64,000 bases of DNA from NCBI GenBank assembly GCA_905221605.1, contig CAJNDS010002400.1, positions 381,473 to 445,472 on the forward strand. The letters run 5' to 3'. The notes beneath the pieces were generated by a model. The model did no database searches, was not told the origin of the DNA, and saw only the letters and a list, made by a program, of their open reading frames with translations. Below, one piece after another: positions 12,360-22,926 of the stretch (position 1 is the first letter of the stretch; each line of letters opens with the position of its first letter). Source of the DNA: Symbiodinium natans (lineage: Eukaryota > Sar > Dinophyceae > Suessiales > Symbiodiniaceae). The translations under genes and the position numbers were made by a program.

Positions 12360-13142
12360 CTGGGCAACTCTCGAAAAGCGCTAAGGGTACTACGCAGACC
12401 CTGTATCCTAATTAGACCCTAGAACTATTAACCTCGAAAAGGGGACCGTTATTTTGAGAGAAAACGTCCGCCATTCGGCAATTTTGGGATGGGGCCCGCG
12501 CTTTAAAAAAGGTGTAGTGTTTCAGGGATAAACCTAACCCTAAACCCTAAACCCTAAACCGGCTAAACCCTACATAGGCCCTGTTACTCTGACATCCCGG
12601 CCCTAAAGCTGGGGATGACTCTTGCGGCCCTCTTTGTCGGAACAGCGTGTAAGGACAACCCCCCCAACACCTCAAGGGAATCCCGGGGGGGGGGGTCAAG
12701 GGCTTGGGGTTCAGGGTTTAGGGTTTAGGGAACCTTCAACCCCGCCGCGAACCCTAGACCCCAACCCCAAAACCCTACAAGCCCCAAACCCTAGAAGACC
12801 TCAACCCTAAACCCTGAACCACAACCCCTAAGCCCTATATAAACCCTATACCCGAAACCCCCAAACCCTAAACCCTAGAAGCCTGAACGCTAAACCCCAA
12901 TAGAAGCCCTGACAGCTGAAGCCTCGTCCTTCCCGTTTTGCCGTCGAGTTGCGACTTTGAAAGGCATCGCCCCTCGGCTGTTCTCGGGTAGGGGTTAGGT
13001 TTTTGGGCTATGTACTTTTATACAATACGTGAAGAACAATGATAACAAAAAGAATCAGAGCAATAATCTTCTGTACAAAAATAACTACAATAATAAGAAA
13101 AGCAATGATACCAAGTCCCTTAGCATGATATCCAAAAGCGGT

Positions 13143-13199
13143 TTAGGCACGCTTCGGCGTCCACTCGCAGCCGCTGTTCGTGCAGAGTTTCAGCTGGGC
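13143..13199 (-). CDS. Putative terminal exon, unassigned
   Basis: Minus strand with a good acceptor (cttcctgcag|GCC), reading AQLKLCTNSGCEWTPKRA and TAA at 13143-13145. The C-x-C-type spacing (LCTNSGC) could be part of a small zinc-binding or disulfide motif, but the family is unknown. Confidence 0.4.
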   Translation of the reverse strand, partial: AQLKLCTNSGCEWTPKRA

Positions 13200-13437
13200 C
13201 TGCAGGAAGCAAGTTGGGGTTTAGGGTTTAGGGTGTAGGGTGTAGGGTGTAGGGTTTAGGTGCGATGGTTGAGGCAACAGCTACAACAGACGGGGGTGTT
13301 CAACAACACTTAGTTTCGTATGTGGGCTTGGTAACCGTTCCTGCTACGGCCACTACGGGAAGGGGGGGAGGGCAGCTCATCTTCGGGTTTAGGGTTTAGG
13401 GTTAGGGTTTAGGGCTCACCCCTGAACCCTAAACCCC

Positions 13438-13551
13438 TAAACCCTAACCCCCTACCCCTAAACCCCCTACCCCTAAACCCTAAACCCTAAACCCTAAACC
13501 CTAAACCCTAAACCCTAAACCCTAAACCCTAAACCCTAAACCCTAAACCCG
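13438..13551 (-). repeat. CCCTAAA array with CCCCTA variants
   Basis: About 10 perfect units (13478-13551), preceded by CCCCTA-type variants. Confidence 0.95.
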
Positions 13552-13946
13552 GGCCCGCTGCGGTCTTGGCTTTATGGATTGGCGGCATTGAGCTCCAGTG
13601 TTCCGGCTTAGACTTTCAGGGCGCCAACAAGGACCCATGATGTGCCTCGCACCCTCAAAGAGATGCGACGGCGGCCGAGGGGGCTGCAGATCGATTAGGG
13701 TTTAGGGCTTCGGGTTTAGCTGAAGTATGGCAAGCGAGCCCAGATGGCTTACAATTGCGGGTTCTCCCTTCGGTCGCTTGTGTCTGTGCATTGGCAGAAA
13801 GTTGTTGTTTGTCCATGCTTGTCTTGATAGGAAAGCGATTTCCAAACGTTCCTTGCTTCACTGCTTTCATGCAAGGGTGAACGTCACGACGTTCGGACTT
13901 CCGGAAACCCTGAACCCTGGAGCCCTGAACCCTTACACCGTCTAAC

Positions 13947-14031
13947 CCAGGCGCCGTCTTCGCCAGCTCGGTGCAGAAAGGATGGGCGATGCCAATGGCG
14001 ATGCTGAAGGCAGCCTCGGCCGCAGGCCCCC
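13947..14031 (-). CDS. Exon candidate, hydrophobic
   Basis: Minus strand, acceptor ctgaaag|G and donor CCTGG|gttaga. Reads GPAAEAAFSIAIGIAHPF then CTELAKTAP. It looks like a transporter-type segment. The plus strand is equally open across this island, so strand and reality are uncertain. Confidence 0.3.
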
Positions 14032-14677
14032 CTTTCAGAGAGACCCACATATAGAGCGATCCCTTAGTGGGGTGTAGGATTTGGTTTTAGGGCTTGTTGT
14101 GATATGGCGCAGAAGCTGTGAAGGTTGGGACGAAGACGAGCTTCGAAAGCTTCGTAACAGCGCCCGGCAGCTTTGACCCGATTGTGGAAGGCCATCTAAC
14201 ACTTTCATCCCACCCCAGGCCGTCCCAGGCGGCAAAACCACCCTAACCTATTCAATTGTTTGTAGGGTGTAGGTCTAAACTCATGTGTTTGCAGAAGGCT
14301 TTAAAACAAACGATCCCACAGGTCTCAAGTCTTGGGGGAGTCTCAGTGGGTTCTACGGGGGATCCCATAGAAGGGTTGCTGGGAGCTTTTGTCGAAGTGG
14401 ATCTGTGCCTTGCTTTTGCCTTTGACATGCTACTTTCTTCCTTCCAGACTCTCAGCCTACAAGGGGCCATAACTTGTTGCGTTTGCTTGTTGGAGTGGTT
14501 TAGGCTTACCAGGGGCTGGGGGTAAGGTGGGCATGGGTCCGCAATATCAAAGCCTAAGCGCGGCTGAGCGAACTCACAAACCCTGAAAGCCTCCTCCCCC
14601 AAAGAAGGAGCACAAAGCCTCCACTTTGAACCCTGAACCCTATAGACCCTAAACCCAAACCCTAAACCGCCAACAGC

Positions 14678-14726
14678 TCAGCGCGCGACTGCCAAGAGCC
14701 GCTTGTCAACAGAGAAGAGCTCCCTC
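14678..14726 (-). CDS. Putative terminal exon, unassigned
   Basis: Minus strand, acceptor ctctgaag|G, reading RELFSVDKRLLAVAR then TGA at 14678-14680. Short; other frames are also open. Confidence 0.25.
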
Positions 14727-14870
14727 CTTCAGAGCTTTAGAGGGTGATTTTCTAATCTCACCAAGCCCTACACCCTAAACCCTAGACCCGACCCTCTGAA
14801 TGGTCCTAGCAACTCAGGGCTTCTACGACGGAGTGCATCTCGGAGTATGGCTCCCGTCAAGATGCACACA

Positions 14871-14970
14871 ACTTGGAGGCTCATTTTGGGTTCTTATAAG
14901 TGGGGTCTAGGGTCTAAGGGTTGTCCACTACTTACACCCCTGCTTACAAGTACCCATGAGCCTTCAGGTA
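14871..14970. mobile_element. Family A TIR element
   Basis: acttggaggctcattttggg to acaagtacccatgagccttc; about 100 bp, imperfect inverted repeats. Confidence 0.75.
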
Positions 14971-15202
14971 GGCTCGCTCACCCGGAGGTGGAAGCCGTCG
15001 TTCTGTTGTGGCTGTTGGCTTGAACCATGCAATCTCTGAATCTGAGGCTGAAGATATCGGCATACTGAGATACAGGAAGTTTTTGAAGCTTGAAACTCAC
15101 TGAACGCTAAACCCTAGACGTGGGATTTACAATAAGCTTACGACCCCCTAAACTGCACAGTGGCCTATGCAGGAATTTATATATGGGGTTGTTGTTAGGA
15201 TC

Positions 15203-15330
15203 CGAACCCTAAACCCTAAACCCCCTAAACCCCCTAAACCCTAAACCCTAAACCCTAAACTCTAAACCCTAAACTCTAAACCCTAAACCCTAAACCCTAA
15301 ACCCTAAACCCTAAACCCTAAACCCTAAAG
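15203..15330 (-). repeat. CCCTAAA array, about 17 units
   Basis: Includes alternating CTCTAAA variants near 15258-15280. Confidence 0.95.
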
Positions 15331-15638
15331 GGCCGAGCCCCAGCAGGCTCCTGGTGAGCGCCGCCAGGCATTGCTGGGCCTGGGGTTGGGAGGCCGTGGC
15401 GCAGCGCTGGAAGTTGAGAGTCAGAGAAGCATGCGAAACCCTAAATGCTACACCCCGAACCCTAAACCCAAACTCCTAAACCCAAAGTCCTAAACCCAGA
15501 GCCACTATAGAACCCCTACCCCTAAACCCTATGCCTTAAACCCCTGAAAGACCAACAGGAAGCTTTGGGAGCTCAACCAAACGACCCCACGTTCAACCTG
15601 GCCGCAAAGCGGAGTGGGGGGGTGCGTTGCGTTACGAA

Positions 15639-15762
15639 CTGGGCGGCTGTTAGTAGGGAATGAGGGAATGAGGTACCCTACATAATCCTTTAAGGGGTAC
15701 ATATTGTAGTACATATAGGGGATATCAGATACCTAATGCCTTCTTTCTCTTGTAAGAACCAG
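15639..15762. mobile_element. Family B TIR element
   Basis: gttagtagggaatgagggaa near the left end and tcttgtaagaaccag at the right end. Confidence 0.65.
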
Positions 15763-16155
15763 AAGGTAATTATAGGGGACGTGGTATAATATGATAGGCC
15801 TCCCCGGCAGAGACGCATGTTCAGCGAAGAGCCGAATCACAATGTTAAAGAAAAACCCACTTTCCATTGTGGCATGATTATGTATATATATATATATAAA
15901 CTTTCTTGATATATAGATAATAAAAAACACAGCGAAAGAAATAGACATTATTTTGATTGATTGGATGATCGATTGACAAATCAACCTAGATGCTCATTGA
16001 TTTCATCTACTTGCGAAAAGTAAGCTGTTGAGAACATACCACATGACTCTCAATTCGCCGTAAACTGCCCAGCCTGCGTGGGCGTTGTCCCGGAAGCCAT
16101 GACGCACTCTCGATCTGGCGGCCCAACGCTTTAAGCAACCCAAACTCGGTAGCCC

Positions 16156-16250
16156 AGTAGCCATAATATAATAAGCATAATATAATAAGGGCACCCTTTT
16201 TCGGCTGGTTACTCTAGAAGGGAACCTTGACCCCAAAAAGGGAAAGGGGT
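16156..16250. mobile_element. Family C element, reversed and degenerate
   Basis: aagggcaccctttttcggct and aagggaaccttgaccccaaa match the family core, with an AT-rich duplication (ataatataataagc) at the left. Confidence 0.55.
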
Positions 16251-16413
16251 ACACTTGGCCACCAACCCATACGACAAGCGCGAGCCGAGATTCTCGAAGG
16301 CGTGGGTCTTCAGCGTTCAAGAGTTTTGGGTTTTGGGTTTTGGGATTAGGGTTTGGGGTTTACGGTTTCGGGAAGCTCGAGGGGCATTGCGCCATTGTGC
16401 TTCGTCGTTACAG

Positions 16414-16471
16414 GGTGGAGGCTGAGACCTTGTCAGCACTCCTGCTCGTAGAGCCCTTTAGAGCCCCTTGA
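16414..16471 (+). CDS. Putative terminal exon, plus strand
   Basis: Acceptor cgttacag|G followed by VEAETLSALLLVEPFRAP and TGA at 16469-16471. The frame is also open upstream to about 16375. Family unknown. Confidence 0.3.
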
Positions 16472-16722
16472 AAAATGTAGCTTCTGCGGTCCATGGAAAT
16501 TCTAACCCGCAGAACACAAACAAACGTTTAGAATTTCTTTCCAGTACCTAAACCCTATAGCCCTGAACCCGAAACTTTAGGTAGTTTAGGAGCGTCTGGA
16601 GCAACTTACGGGAAATCAGGCTTGGGGTTTGAGGTGCTAAGGTTGATTCTTGCAGGGCTTCGGGGTCGGATGTGAGGCTTTAAAGATGTAAAGGCATATG
16701 GGCTGGTAAGCCCTTCTTGCAG

Positions 16723-16836
16723 ACAGGCGCCTGTGTCTGCGCAAGGGTTCAAGGCGCAGCGCCCGGCCCATACAGCTATGACCTACGAGCCTACTGCTAT
16801 GTAGCGCCAGTGCCTAGAGGAGAGCCTGTCCACTGA
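16723..16836 (+). CDS. Putative terminal exon, plus strand
   Basis: A strong polypyrimidine acceptor (cccttcttgcag) precedes a 37-residue frame, TGACVCARVQGAAPG then PYSYDLRAYCYVAPV, with TGA at 16834-16836. Composition (Tyr, Cys, Pro) is unlike repeat translation. Family unknown. The next 170 bp carry no repeat and could be 3' UTR. Confidence 0.35.
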   Translation, partial: TGACVCARVQGAAPGPYSYDLRAYCYVAPVPRGEPVH

Positions 16837-17011
16837 GCTGCTTTGGGAATACTGATGCGGCGCTCCTCTCCCGCACTTGCTTGGGGTTCTTGAGGAAGGG
16901 TCATGATGCTCACTTGGCACAAAGCTGACCTAAAGCACTGCTGGCATCCTCGACCTGTCACTGGCCAAAAGGGAGCCCAGCCCTATGCTGCTTGAGCCCA
17001 AACTGCGTCCG

Positions 17012-17487
17012 TACTTGGAGGCTCATGGGTACGTGTAAGTAGGGTTACAAGTAGGGGAGCTATGGTCGTAACCCTTAATCAGGGTACTTATAACCCTAGT
17101 TAAATAAACTTAAGTTTCCCAGGGCCTGGTTAGAGCCCACCAATACAGCTCACCGTTGACCCGCATGCCACTCATCGTGTTGTCAAGAGGAAACTCCATG
17201 AGTTCCTCAGCCCTCTGTTGGGTTTTCACGGCTGTCCGTGATCCGACCCAACACGGCCACGGCCGCAGTCCTTGCTGAAGTCGCCAAGGATCGGCTGCAA
17301 CCGAAGTTGCCCATGATACTGCTTGTCCTCGAAGAAGAACTTGGCACTTTCCAGCTTCCAATTTCCAACAGTGCCTCGCTGCCCTTTCCGCAGTTGTCGC
17401 ACCTGTTGTCCGGCAAGCGCGGTGCCTTCCTCGAGCCCTTCCATGTAGCGCGGCTGTTGCTTAGATTTACCCACCAACCTCCAAGTA
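17012..17487. mobile_element. Family A TIR element carrying a gene fragment, 476 bp
   Basis: Left end tacttggaggctcatgggta with its arm to about 17110; right end ccaccaacctccaagta. Between them lies about 350 bp of coding-like DNA (17114-17466) in place of the right arm. Confidence 0.6.
17114..17466 (-). pseudogene. Gene fragment captured inside a TIR element
   Basis: Minus-strand coding-like segment between the two ends of a family-A inverted-repeat element (17012-17487). One frame reads PRYMEGLEEGTALAGQQ, GNWKLESAKFFFEDKQYHG and LGDFSKDCGRGRVGSD, then stops. A second frame continues the sense as RAEELMEFPLDNTMSG and GELYWWALTRPWET before TAA. One frameshift, or a very short intron, near 17240 separates them. 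Family not recognised. Interpreted as an exon fragment picked up by the element. Confidence 0.45.
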
Positions 17488-17589
17488 GGGTCCAGGGCCT
17501 GGGCTGCACCCAGAGACCGCCATCACCCTAAGCCTTCTATAGCCTACAGCGTACCAGCCCCTAAATCCCATAACCTCATGAACTTCGGG

Positions 17590-17702
17590 CTTGGGCTTTG
17601 GGGTTTGGGGTTTGGGGTTTGGGGTTTGGGGTTTAGGGTTTAGTGTTTGGGGTTTAGGGGTTTAGGGGTTTAGGGGTTTAGGGGTTTAGGGTTTAGGGTT
17701 TA
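17590..17702 (+). repeat. Mixed TTTGGGG / TTTAGGGG array
   Basis: Block of GGGGTTT units, then GGGGTTTA units, then GGGTTTA units, again segregated by type. Confidence 0.9.
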
Positions 17703-17772
17703 GCCTACCCACAATAAGGCCCAGATAGTTGACCCTGATAACACAGCCTGTTTTGTTCTGTGTTGGGTTCCC

Positions 17773-17873
17773 GAAAGGTCCATGCACCTGTATGCTATGA
17801 ACTATGGGCCATCACGGGGTTCCCCAATAGTAGCTTCAGGGCCTATGCGATATAGGGACATGGACCCTTCGGG
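17773..17873. mobile_element. Family E TIR element
   Basis: gaaaggtccatgcacctgta to tagggacatggacccttcgg; 101 bp. Confidence 0.65.
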
Positions 17874-18107
17874 TGTTTAGGAGCAACAAACGCCCTGCCG
17901 CCCCAGTCCACCCGGACTTACTCCCTTAGAATTCGGGTTTGGGTTTGGGGTTTAAGGGTTTGGGGTTCAGGGTTTAGGATTCAATGCTCAGGGTTCAGGG
18001 TTTAGGGGTAGCGGCCCAATAAACCACGCCTGCTAACTCCGAGTGTCCTTGAGAAACCCCGCAAAGGTTCAAGGCTACTAACCAGTAGGGTTTAGGGTTG
18101 AGGGTCT

Positions 18108-18208
18108 AGAGGTACGTATAAGAAGGGTTATAAGTAAGGCACCTCTGGTTGTAATTCTATTTCGGCTGCTTATATCCCGACTTACAAGAACCCATGAACC
18201 TTCAAGTA
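18108..18208. mobile_element. Family A TIR element, left end eroded
   Basis: Right end acaagaacccatgaaccttc plus aagta is clear; the left end is degenerate. A related degenerate copy is at 18588-18687. Confidence 0.65.
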
Positions 18209-18305
18209 GCCCTAAACCCTAAACCCTAAACCCTAAAAACCCTAAACCCTAAAAACCCTAAACCCTAAAACCTACTTCTAGACCTAATCGACCCTCAACC
18301 GGGGC

Positions 18306-18362
18306 CGTGCTCCGTGCGAAGCGCGCCACCTCAATGCTATCTTGAACGTTGAACTCGAGCTC
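18306..18362 (-). CDS. Exon candidate, unassigned
   Basis: Minus strand, acceptor gcccag|GAG and a GC donor ACG|gccccg, the pattern seen in RPN5. Reads ELEFNVQDSIEVARFARST. The upstream intron ends in a family-A inverted-repeat end (ttccaagta). Other frames are poorly open. Family unknown. Confidence 0.4.
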
Positions 18363-18391
18363 CTGGGCTTCTTACTTGGAAGCTCACTTAG

Positions 18392-18504
18392 TTAGGGTTT
18401 AGGGTTTAGGGTTTAGGGCTTAGGGTTTAGGGTTTAGGGTTTAGGGTTTAGGGTTTAGGGTTTAGGGTTTAGGGTTTAGGGTTTAGGGTTTGGGGCTTAG
18501 GGTT
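18392..18504 (+). repeat. TTTAGGG array, about 15 units
   Basis: Nearly perfect; starts 20 bp from a family-A inverted-repeat end. Confidence 0.95.
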
Positions 18505-18682
18505 CATAAGCCCCAAAAATGTGTACACTTTCAGTGCCATAGGGGATTATCGTATCCCCAAAAAGTGTAAAGTGTACTGATTCAGCTACTAAGCTCATCT
18601 GTGTACCTACAAGTCAGGCCATTCTGGTCATGCCCTGACTTCGGGCACTTATAGGCCCTACCTATAAGTTCCCATGAACCCT

Positions 18683-18794
18683 TCAAGCAGATCGGCATTC
18701 CTCTTGTTTTTGGGCGGGGGGTGGAGGGGGGATGCTCGCATGGGGCCAGGGTACGGTGAGGAAGTACTTGTCGGCCATCTTGCGCTTCGAGGTG
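18683..18794 (-). CDS. Putative terminal exon, unassigned
   Basis: Minus strand, reads TSKRKMADKYFLTVPWPHAS then IPPPPPAQKQEECRSA and TGA at 18683-18685. The tail runs into a family-A element end, so the stop may be element-derived. A GT donor after YFLT is an alternative end. Confidence 0.35.
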
Positions 18795-19249
18795 CTTAGG
18801 GTTTGGGGTTTAGGGTTTAGGGTTTAGGGTTTAGAGTTTAGGGTTTAGGGTTTAGGGTTTAACGTTCAAGGGTTAAGGGTTTAGGGGTCTTCAGAACAGC
18901 TGCCCGGGGGAATTTGGGGGATTGAGGCGCCAAGCCAATGAGGACCTCCGACAAGTGAAACAAGGGCTTAAACCCTAAGTCGCCAATGCGGACCTCCGAT
19001 TCGTGATGCATCCCGTGTCCCAGAAGTGTGACTCCCAACTGTCGCCCTGGAAGACAAACACGAGAACACAGCGGCTGCGGGTTGCAGGGTGCAGGGTTGG
19101 GGTTGAAGGTTTTTCCGCGCAGTTTGAGCAGGCGCTCAGGTTCTTCGGGGTCCCTTCCGCCTAACCCTTACAAACGGTAGAATGAGCTCTACAAGACTCG
19201 ACAACCCTTATACTAAACACTAGACAAGTAAACAGGGTACCGGGCTGTC

Positions 19250-19380
19250 TCAAATCCCAAACAACGAGTCGGTTGGAAAGGGGAGGTCCTGGCAGAATGC
19301 CTTGAAGTGCTGGCGGTTCAACCACAAGCAGCCATAGTCTAGCCTTGCAACGTGCAGCCGTCTGAAGATGGACCCCAGCC
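19250..19380 (-). CDS. Putative terminal exon, unassigned
   Basis: Minus strand. The acceptor is the telomere-like sequence gggtttag|GG. Reads FRRLHVARLDYGCLWLN then RQHFKAFCQDLPFPT and TGA at 19250-19252. Good amino-acid balance. A second minus frame is also open. Family unknown. Confidence 0.4.
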
Positions 19381-19845
19381 CTAAACCCGATGAACCCGAT
19401 AATTAAGCCCATAAAACCTGCAAACTCTATAAACCCGATAAGCTCAATGAACCCCAAACCTTAGAAACCCGTAAGCCCCATGAAGGCGGCGCAGAATTGA
19501 AACCAGGAGGTGTCAAGAGTACGGAGACAGGAGCTCGAGCTGGACTGACAAACGAAACATCAAGCATGCCACCCTAAACCCTAAGCCCTAAACCCTATGA
19601 CCCTATAACCCTAAAAACGTGAAAGGCTTGAGGAGACACTGGTGGTCCAGTTAGCTGCTTCCCTGGAACTTGGTTTTTGGGGACCCCTGCAGTCCCCGCA
19701 GGGCTTTTAGGGTTTAGGGTTTAGGGAAGCTTAGGGTTCAGGGTTCAGGGTTCAGGGTTCAGGGTTTAGGGTTTAGGGTTTAGGGTTTAGGGTGTAGGGC
19801 AATACACCCCTTGGGTAAGAGTACTACAAGGTTCTTAATAATTAG

Positions 19846-19965
19846 AATAGTTTTTGTTTTTTTTTTTTTTTGGGGGGGGGGGGGGAGGTACTGTGGTATA
19901 TTGTTTTTAGGACCATCAGGGAATACGATTAGTAGCTATTCCGACCTTAGTACACCCTCCATACC
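19846..19965. mobile_element. Family F element with T/G block
   Basis: tagaatagtttttgtttttt, then a G run, then actgtggtatattgttttta and tagctattccgaccttagta. The shared order of parts shows common origin. Confidence 0.6.
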
Positions 19966-20150
19966 ACGATTGTAAAGCTTAGGGCTTGGTTTGGGTTGAA
20001 GAGCACAGGCACAGTGTCATGTGGGCACCTCTTTAAACAAGGGCCCCTTTTTGGGTTCTATGCATAGTACGGCACACTTAGAAGAAGGAACCCTAAACCG
20101 GACCCTAAATTCACAGAACTACCCATGGTGCACAACCTTCCTTCCCACAG

Positions 20151-20271
20151 GAGCCCTCTCCTCCCACAGCACGGCACTGAGTGCCCGACTTCTTCCAGAA
20201 GGTCAACTGGCAAGCTGCAGCTCTCACGTATGCTACCCTACAAGACGCTTTCGGTGAAGAGACATGTTTGA
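20151..20271 (+). CDS. Putative terminal exon, plus strand
   Basis: Acceptor ccttcccacag|G with a pyrimidine tract; 39 residues (SPLLPQHGTECPTSSRRSTG, then KLQLSRMLPYKTLSVKRHV) and TGA at 20269-20271. A minus-strand frame is also open. Family unknown. Confidence 0.3.
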
Positions 20272-20365
20272 AACTTGAGCGGGTCCTTTCCAGGGTGAAT
20301 TTGACCTTTTAAAACGTTTTAAGGACTAATGAGGGCCTATACAGGTGGGGCTCGGGTAGACGGGA

Positions 20366-20569
20366 TTGAAATGGATTGAGCTTCTACGAGACTACGTCCA
20401 TAACCTAGATGTACGAGGCTACGTCCATAACCTGAGATGGGCATCTCCGCAAGAGACCGAAGTTTACGCCCTTGGAGGCTTCACGCGAGAGGCGCCGCAA
20501 AGGGCGGAGTTGAAACCGGAAAGATCAGCCGACCCCAGTCCACCAACACAAAAAGGCGAGAAGCTCTAA
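20366..20569 (+). CDS. Small ORF, plus strand, unassigned
   Basis: 67-codon ORF without telomere-like sequence. It contains a 22-bp direct duplication (gctacgtccataacct units at about 20389 and 20413). The second half, ASPQETEVYALGGFTREAPQ, is balanced in composition. May be an exon or chance. Confidence 0.25.
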   Translation: MKWIELLRDYVHNLDVRGYVHNLRWASPQETEVYALGGFTREAPQRAELKPERSADPSPPTQKGEKL

Positions 20570-21765
20570 AAACCTTTCATACCCCGTTAAATAACCAGAG
20601 CCCTCTAACCCTATAGACCCTGAGCACCGCATAAGCCCTTTAAAAATGAAGCCGAAGCCGGTGCCTCCAAGGAAAAGACCTGCGACGGCGTGAGGACCGG
20701 AAACCTCATGAGCACACGCAGGCGCATGGGTACGTGTGTAGGAGAATGGGGTTTCGGGTCTTGGGTTTTGGGTTTATAAGGTTTAGGACGGTTTAGGAGA
20801 ATATAGGTTCGATTCGGAAGATATTTCGGGATGAAGACATAGGACTGGGCGGCAGAACATTTCCAAGGCGCGTAGAACGCGGGGCTTGACTGGGGTAAGT
20901 TTTGGCTCCAGGGCCTCGATGAACTACAGCTTGCATCCCAGAAAGCGCAGCCAACATCTTCACCACCCTTTCCTCCACAAAACCCTAAACCCTAAACCCT
21001 AAACCCTAAACCCTAAACCACAAACCCTAAACTCCTGAACTCCCTAAACCCTAACACCTAAAGCCCGAAACCCCCTGGCCCAAGACCCCGGCATGGACTG
21101 CTCCGCCATGGAGCTGCCCTTCACGGAGCTGTCGATGAGGTACTTATCCTGGCATCACTTGAAGGGTTCCTTGAAACTCTCGTTACCTACAGTTTAACGG
21201 GTCATACCTACTGCTAAGGGGTAGCTACCACTAAACTGTTCCCAGGTCCTTTAATTCGGGGTACCCCTTCTTTACCCCCAAATATTATGGAACCCCCTTA
21301 GTTTCGGAAAAATCCCACTTGACGGGGTATAGTGTACTAACAGTCCTTAAAGGGGGAACATCCCAGCTGGCATCGCTTTAGGCCTGTAGGGCGTACCCGG
21401 ACCCCCCCCCCCCCCCGCGCTTCCCCCGACCCCTTTGGGGCGTTCAACCTAAGCGAAAAAGCAGCGCCCATGTTTCTTTGCACTAGGTCAGGAGGTTTAG
21501 ATGGGACGCAAGACCCTGAACCCACCCTAAACCCACCGGTCGCAGGTGGCCTGGTGTCTTTGTATTTATAGGCTGGGTCACCTCTTGGAAAGGTTTAGGG
21601 TTAGTGTTCGGGGGTAGAGGGTTTAGGAAGCTAAGTTTTTGGGTGCAGGGTTAGAGAGTTGATAACAGCAACCCCCAACCAACTGCTCTCAACGACTCAC
21701 GTAGCCCTATAAACGCGATGAACCTTTGAACCCTAAGCACCGTGCCAAACCACAAACCATCTCCT

Positions 21766-21870
21766 TCACTCCAAACAAACGGATGCATCAAACTGCTGGG
21801 GGCGGCGGTGACCAGAAGGGCTGCCACGAAGAGCGGCCTGCTTCATGGCAATGCTCCATTGGTTCAATAG
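21766..21870 (-). CDS. Putative terminal exon, unassigned
   Basis: Minus strand, acceptor cctgtcacccag|C, reading LLNQWSIAMKQAALRGS then PSGHRRPQQFDASVCLE and TGA at 21766-21768. A second minus frame with the same acceptor is also open to a stop. Family unknown. Confidence 0.3.
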   Translation of the reverse strand, partial: LLNQWSIAMKQAALRGSPSGHRRPQQFDASVCLE

Positions 21871-22392
21871 CTGGGTGACAGGGGCGCGGTGCCAGAACAC
21901 TAGACCCCCAAACCCTAGAACGCTGGCTGAACCTCCGCGCCAAATAAATTCCATCCGGATCAATGGTCGAACAAAAGTCTACATCCTACATCCCCAAGCT
22001 CGCCCCTTAGAAGCCCTTTCGGTCGTTGCCGCAACCACCTCACGGCCTAGAGGGCCTATCGGTTCCTAACCCCTAAACCCTAAACCCCAAACCCTAAACC
22101 TGAAAAACCCTGCAAGCGCCTCAAACGCCCTCCGGCCTCCAGCAAAGCGAGTCTAGGCTCAGGCCTGTCTTCTCCCGGAAACGCCGAAGGAAAATGAGGC
22201 CTTGCGGGCTGATCTTAGGGGGGGGGGGGGGGGGTTCAAGGGGGGGTTAAAGGAGGGTTTAGGGTTTAGGGTACGTGTCCCAAGGTTCTCTAATACTACT
22301 ACTCCCAAAGGCTCCCTAAGCTTCTACAAGTTTCCCTAGGTACCTACCCCCCATGAATCCCCCCCCCCTTCTGCAGCCCGTCTCTGATCTAG

Positions 22393-22461
22393 GGTTCAAA
22401 GTATGGGCCCTTCATTTGGGGCCCTTGTTAGAAAGAGAAGAAGGGCCCATACTTCGGATCC
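22393..22461. mobile_element. Family G palindromic element
   Basis: ggttcaaagtatgggccctt to aagggcccatacttcggat; 69 bp. Looser relatives at 3361-3490 and 39288-39422. Confidence 0.65.
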
Positions 22462-22469
22462 CTATACAC

Positions 22470-22608
22470 TAGGCTGCCCAGTAACCAAGGCTTAGAAAGG
22501 GTGCCCTTTTTTGCTTAAAGGGGTTGATAAGGGAAGCTAAACCCCCCAAAAAGGGAATAAGGGTAAACCCTAAACCCTAAACCCTAAACCCTACTACTGG
22601 GCATCCTG
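22470..22608. mobile_element. Family C element with an internal telomere-like array
   Basis: Body aggctgcccagtaaccaagg, gggtgcccttttttgctt and gggaataagggt, then four CCCTAAA units, then the far end ctactactgggcatcctg, which mirrors the left end. The array lies inside the element. Confidence 0.7.
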
Positions 22609-22782
22609 GTACACAAGGGTAAGGGAGCATGCTCAGGGCCCATGGGTTCAACCTTCGAGCTGCGGGCTGTTCAGGGCCTGTCGCCAGAAGGGTGGGGATC
22701 TCCTAAACCCTAAACCCTAAACCCTAAACCCTAAACCCTAAACCCTAAACCCTACACCGGGAGCTGCAGGTCATGATCTCCC

Positions 22783-22824
22783 TCAGATTGAAGAGAGCAC
22801 GAATGGCTTAGGGTCAGCGCCTTC
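22783..22824 (-). CDS. Short exon candidate with excellent acceptor
   Basis: Minus strand. The acceptor has a classical pyrimidine tract (tgtccttccctgcag|GAA). Reads EGADPKPFVLSSI then TGA at 22783-22785, or may leave by a GT donor after DPKPF. Family unknown. Confidence 0.35.
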   Translation of the reverse strand, partial: EGADPKPFVLSSI

Positions 22825-22884
22825 CTGCAGGGAAGGACAGAAGCAGGCTGTGAGAAACAGGTTGTAGGGTGTCGGGTTTCGGGT

Positions 22885-22926
22885 TTAGGTGAAACCCCGA
22901 AGCACTGGCGTCACATCCCCCGAGCC
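22885..22926 (-). CDS. Short exon candidate with excellent acceptor
   Basis: Minus strand, acceptor tttttcacttccttgcag|GGC, reading GSGDVTPVLRGFT and TAA at 22885-22887. A GT donor after VLRG is an alternative end. It lies just upstream, on the same strand, of the exon at 22783 and could belong to the same gene. Confidence 0.35.
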   Translation of the reverse strand, partial: GSGDVTPVLRGFT

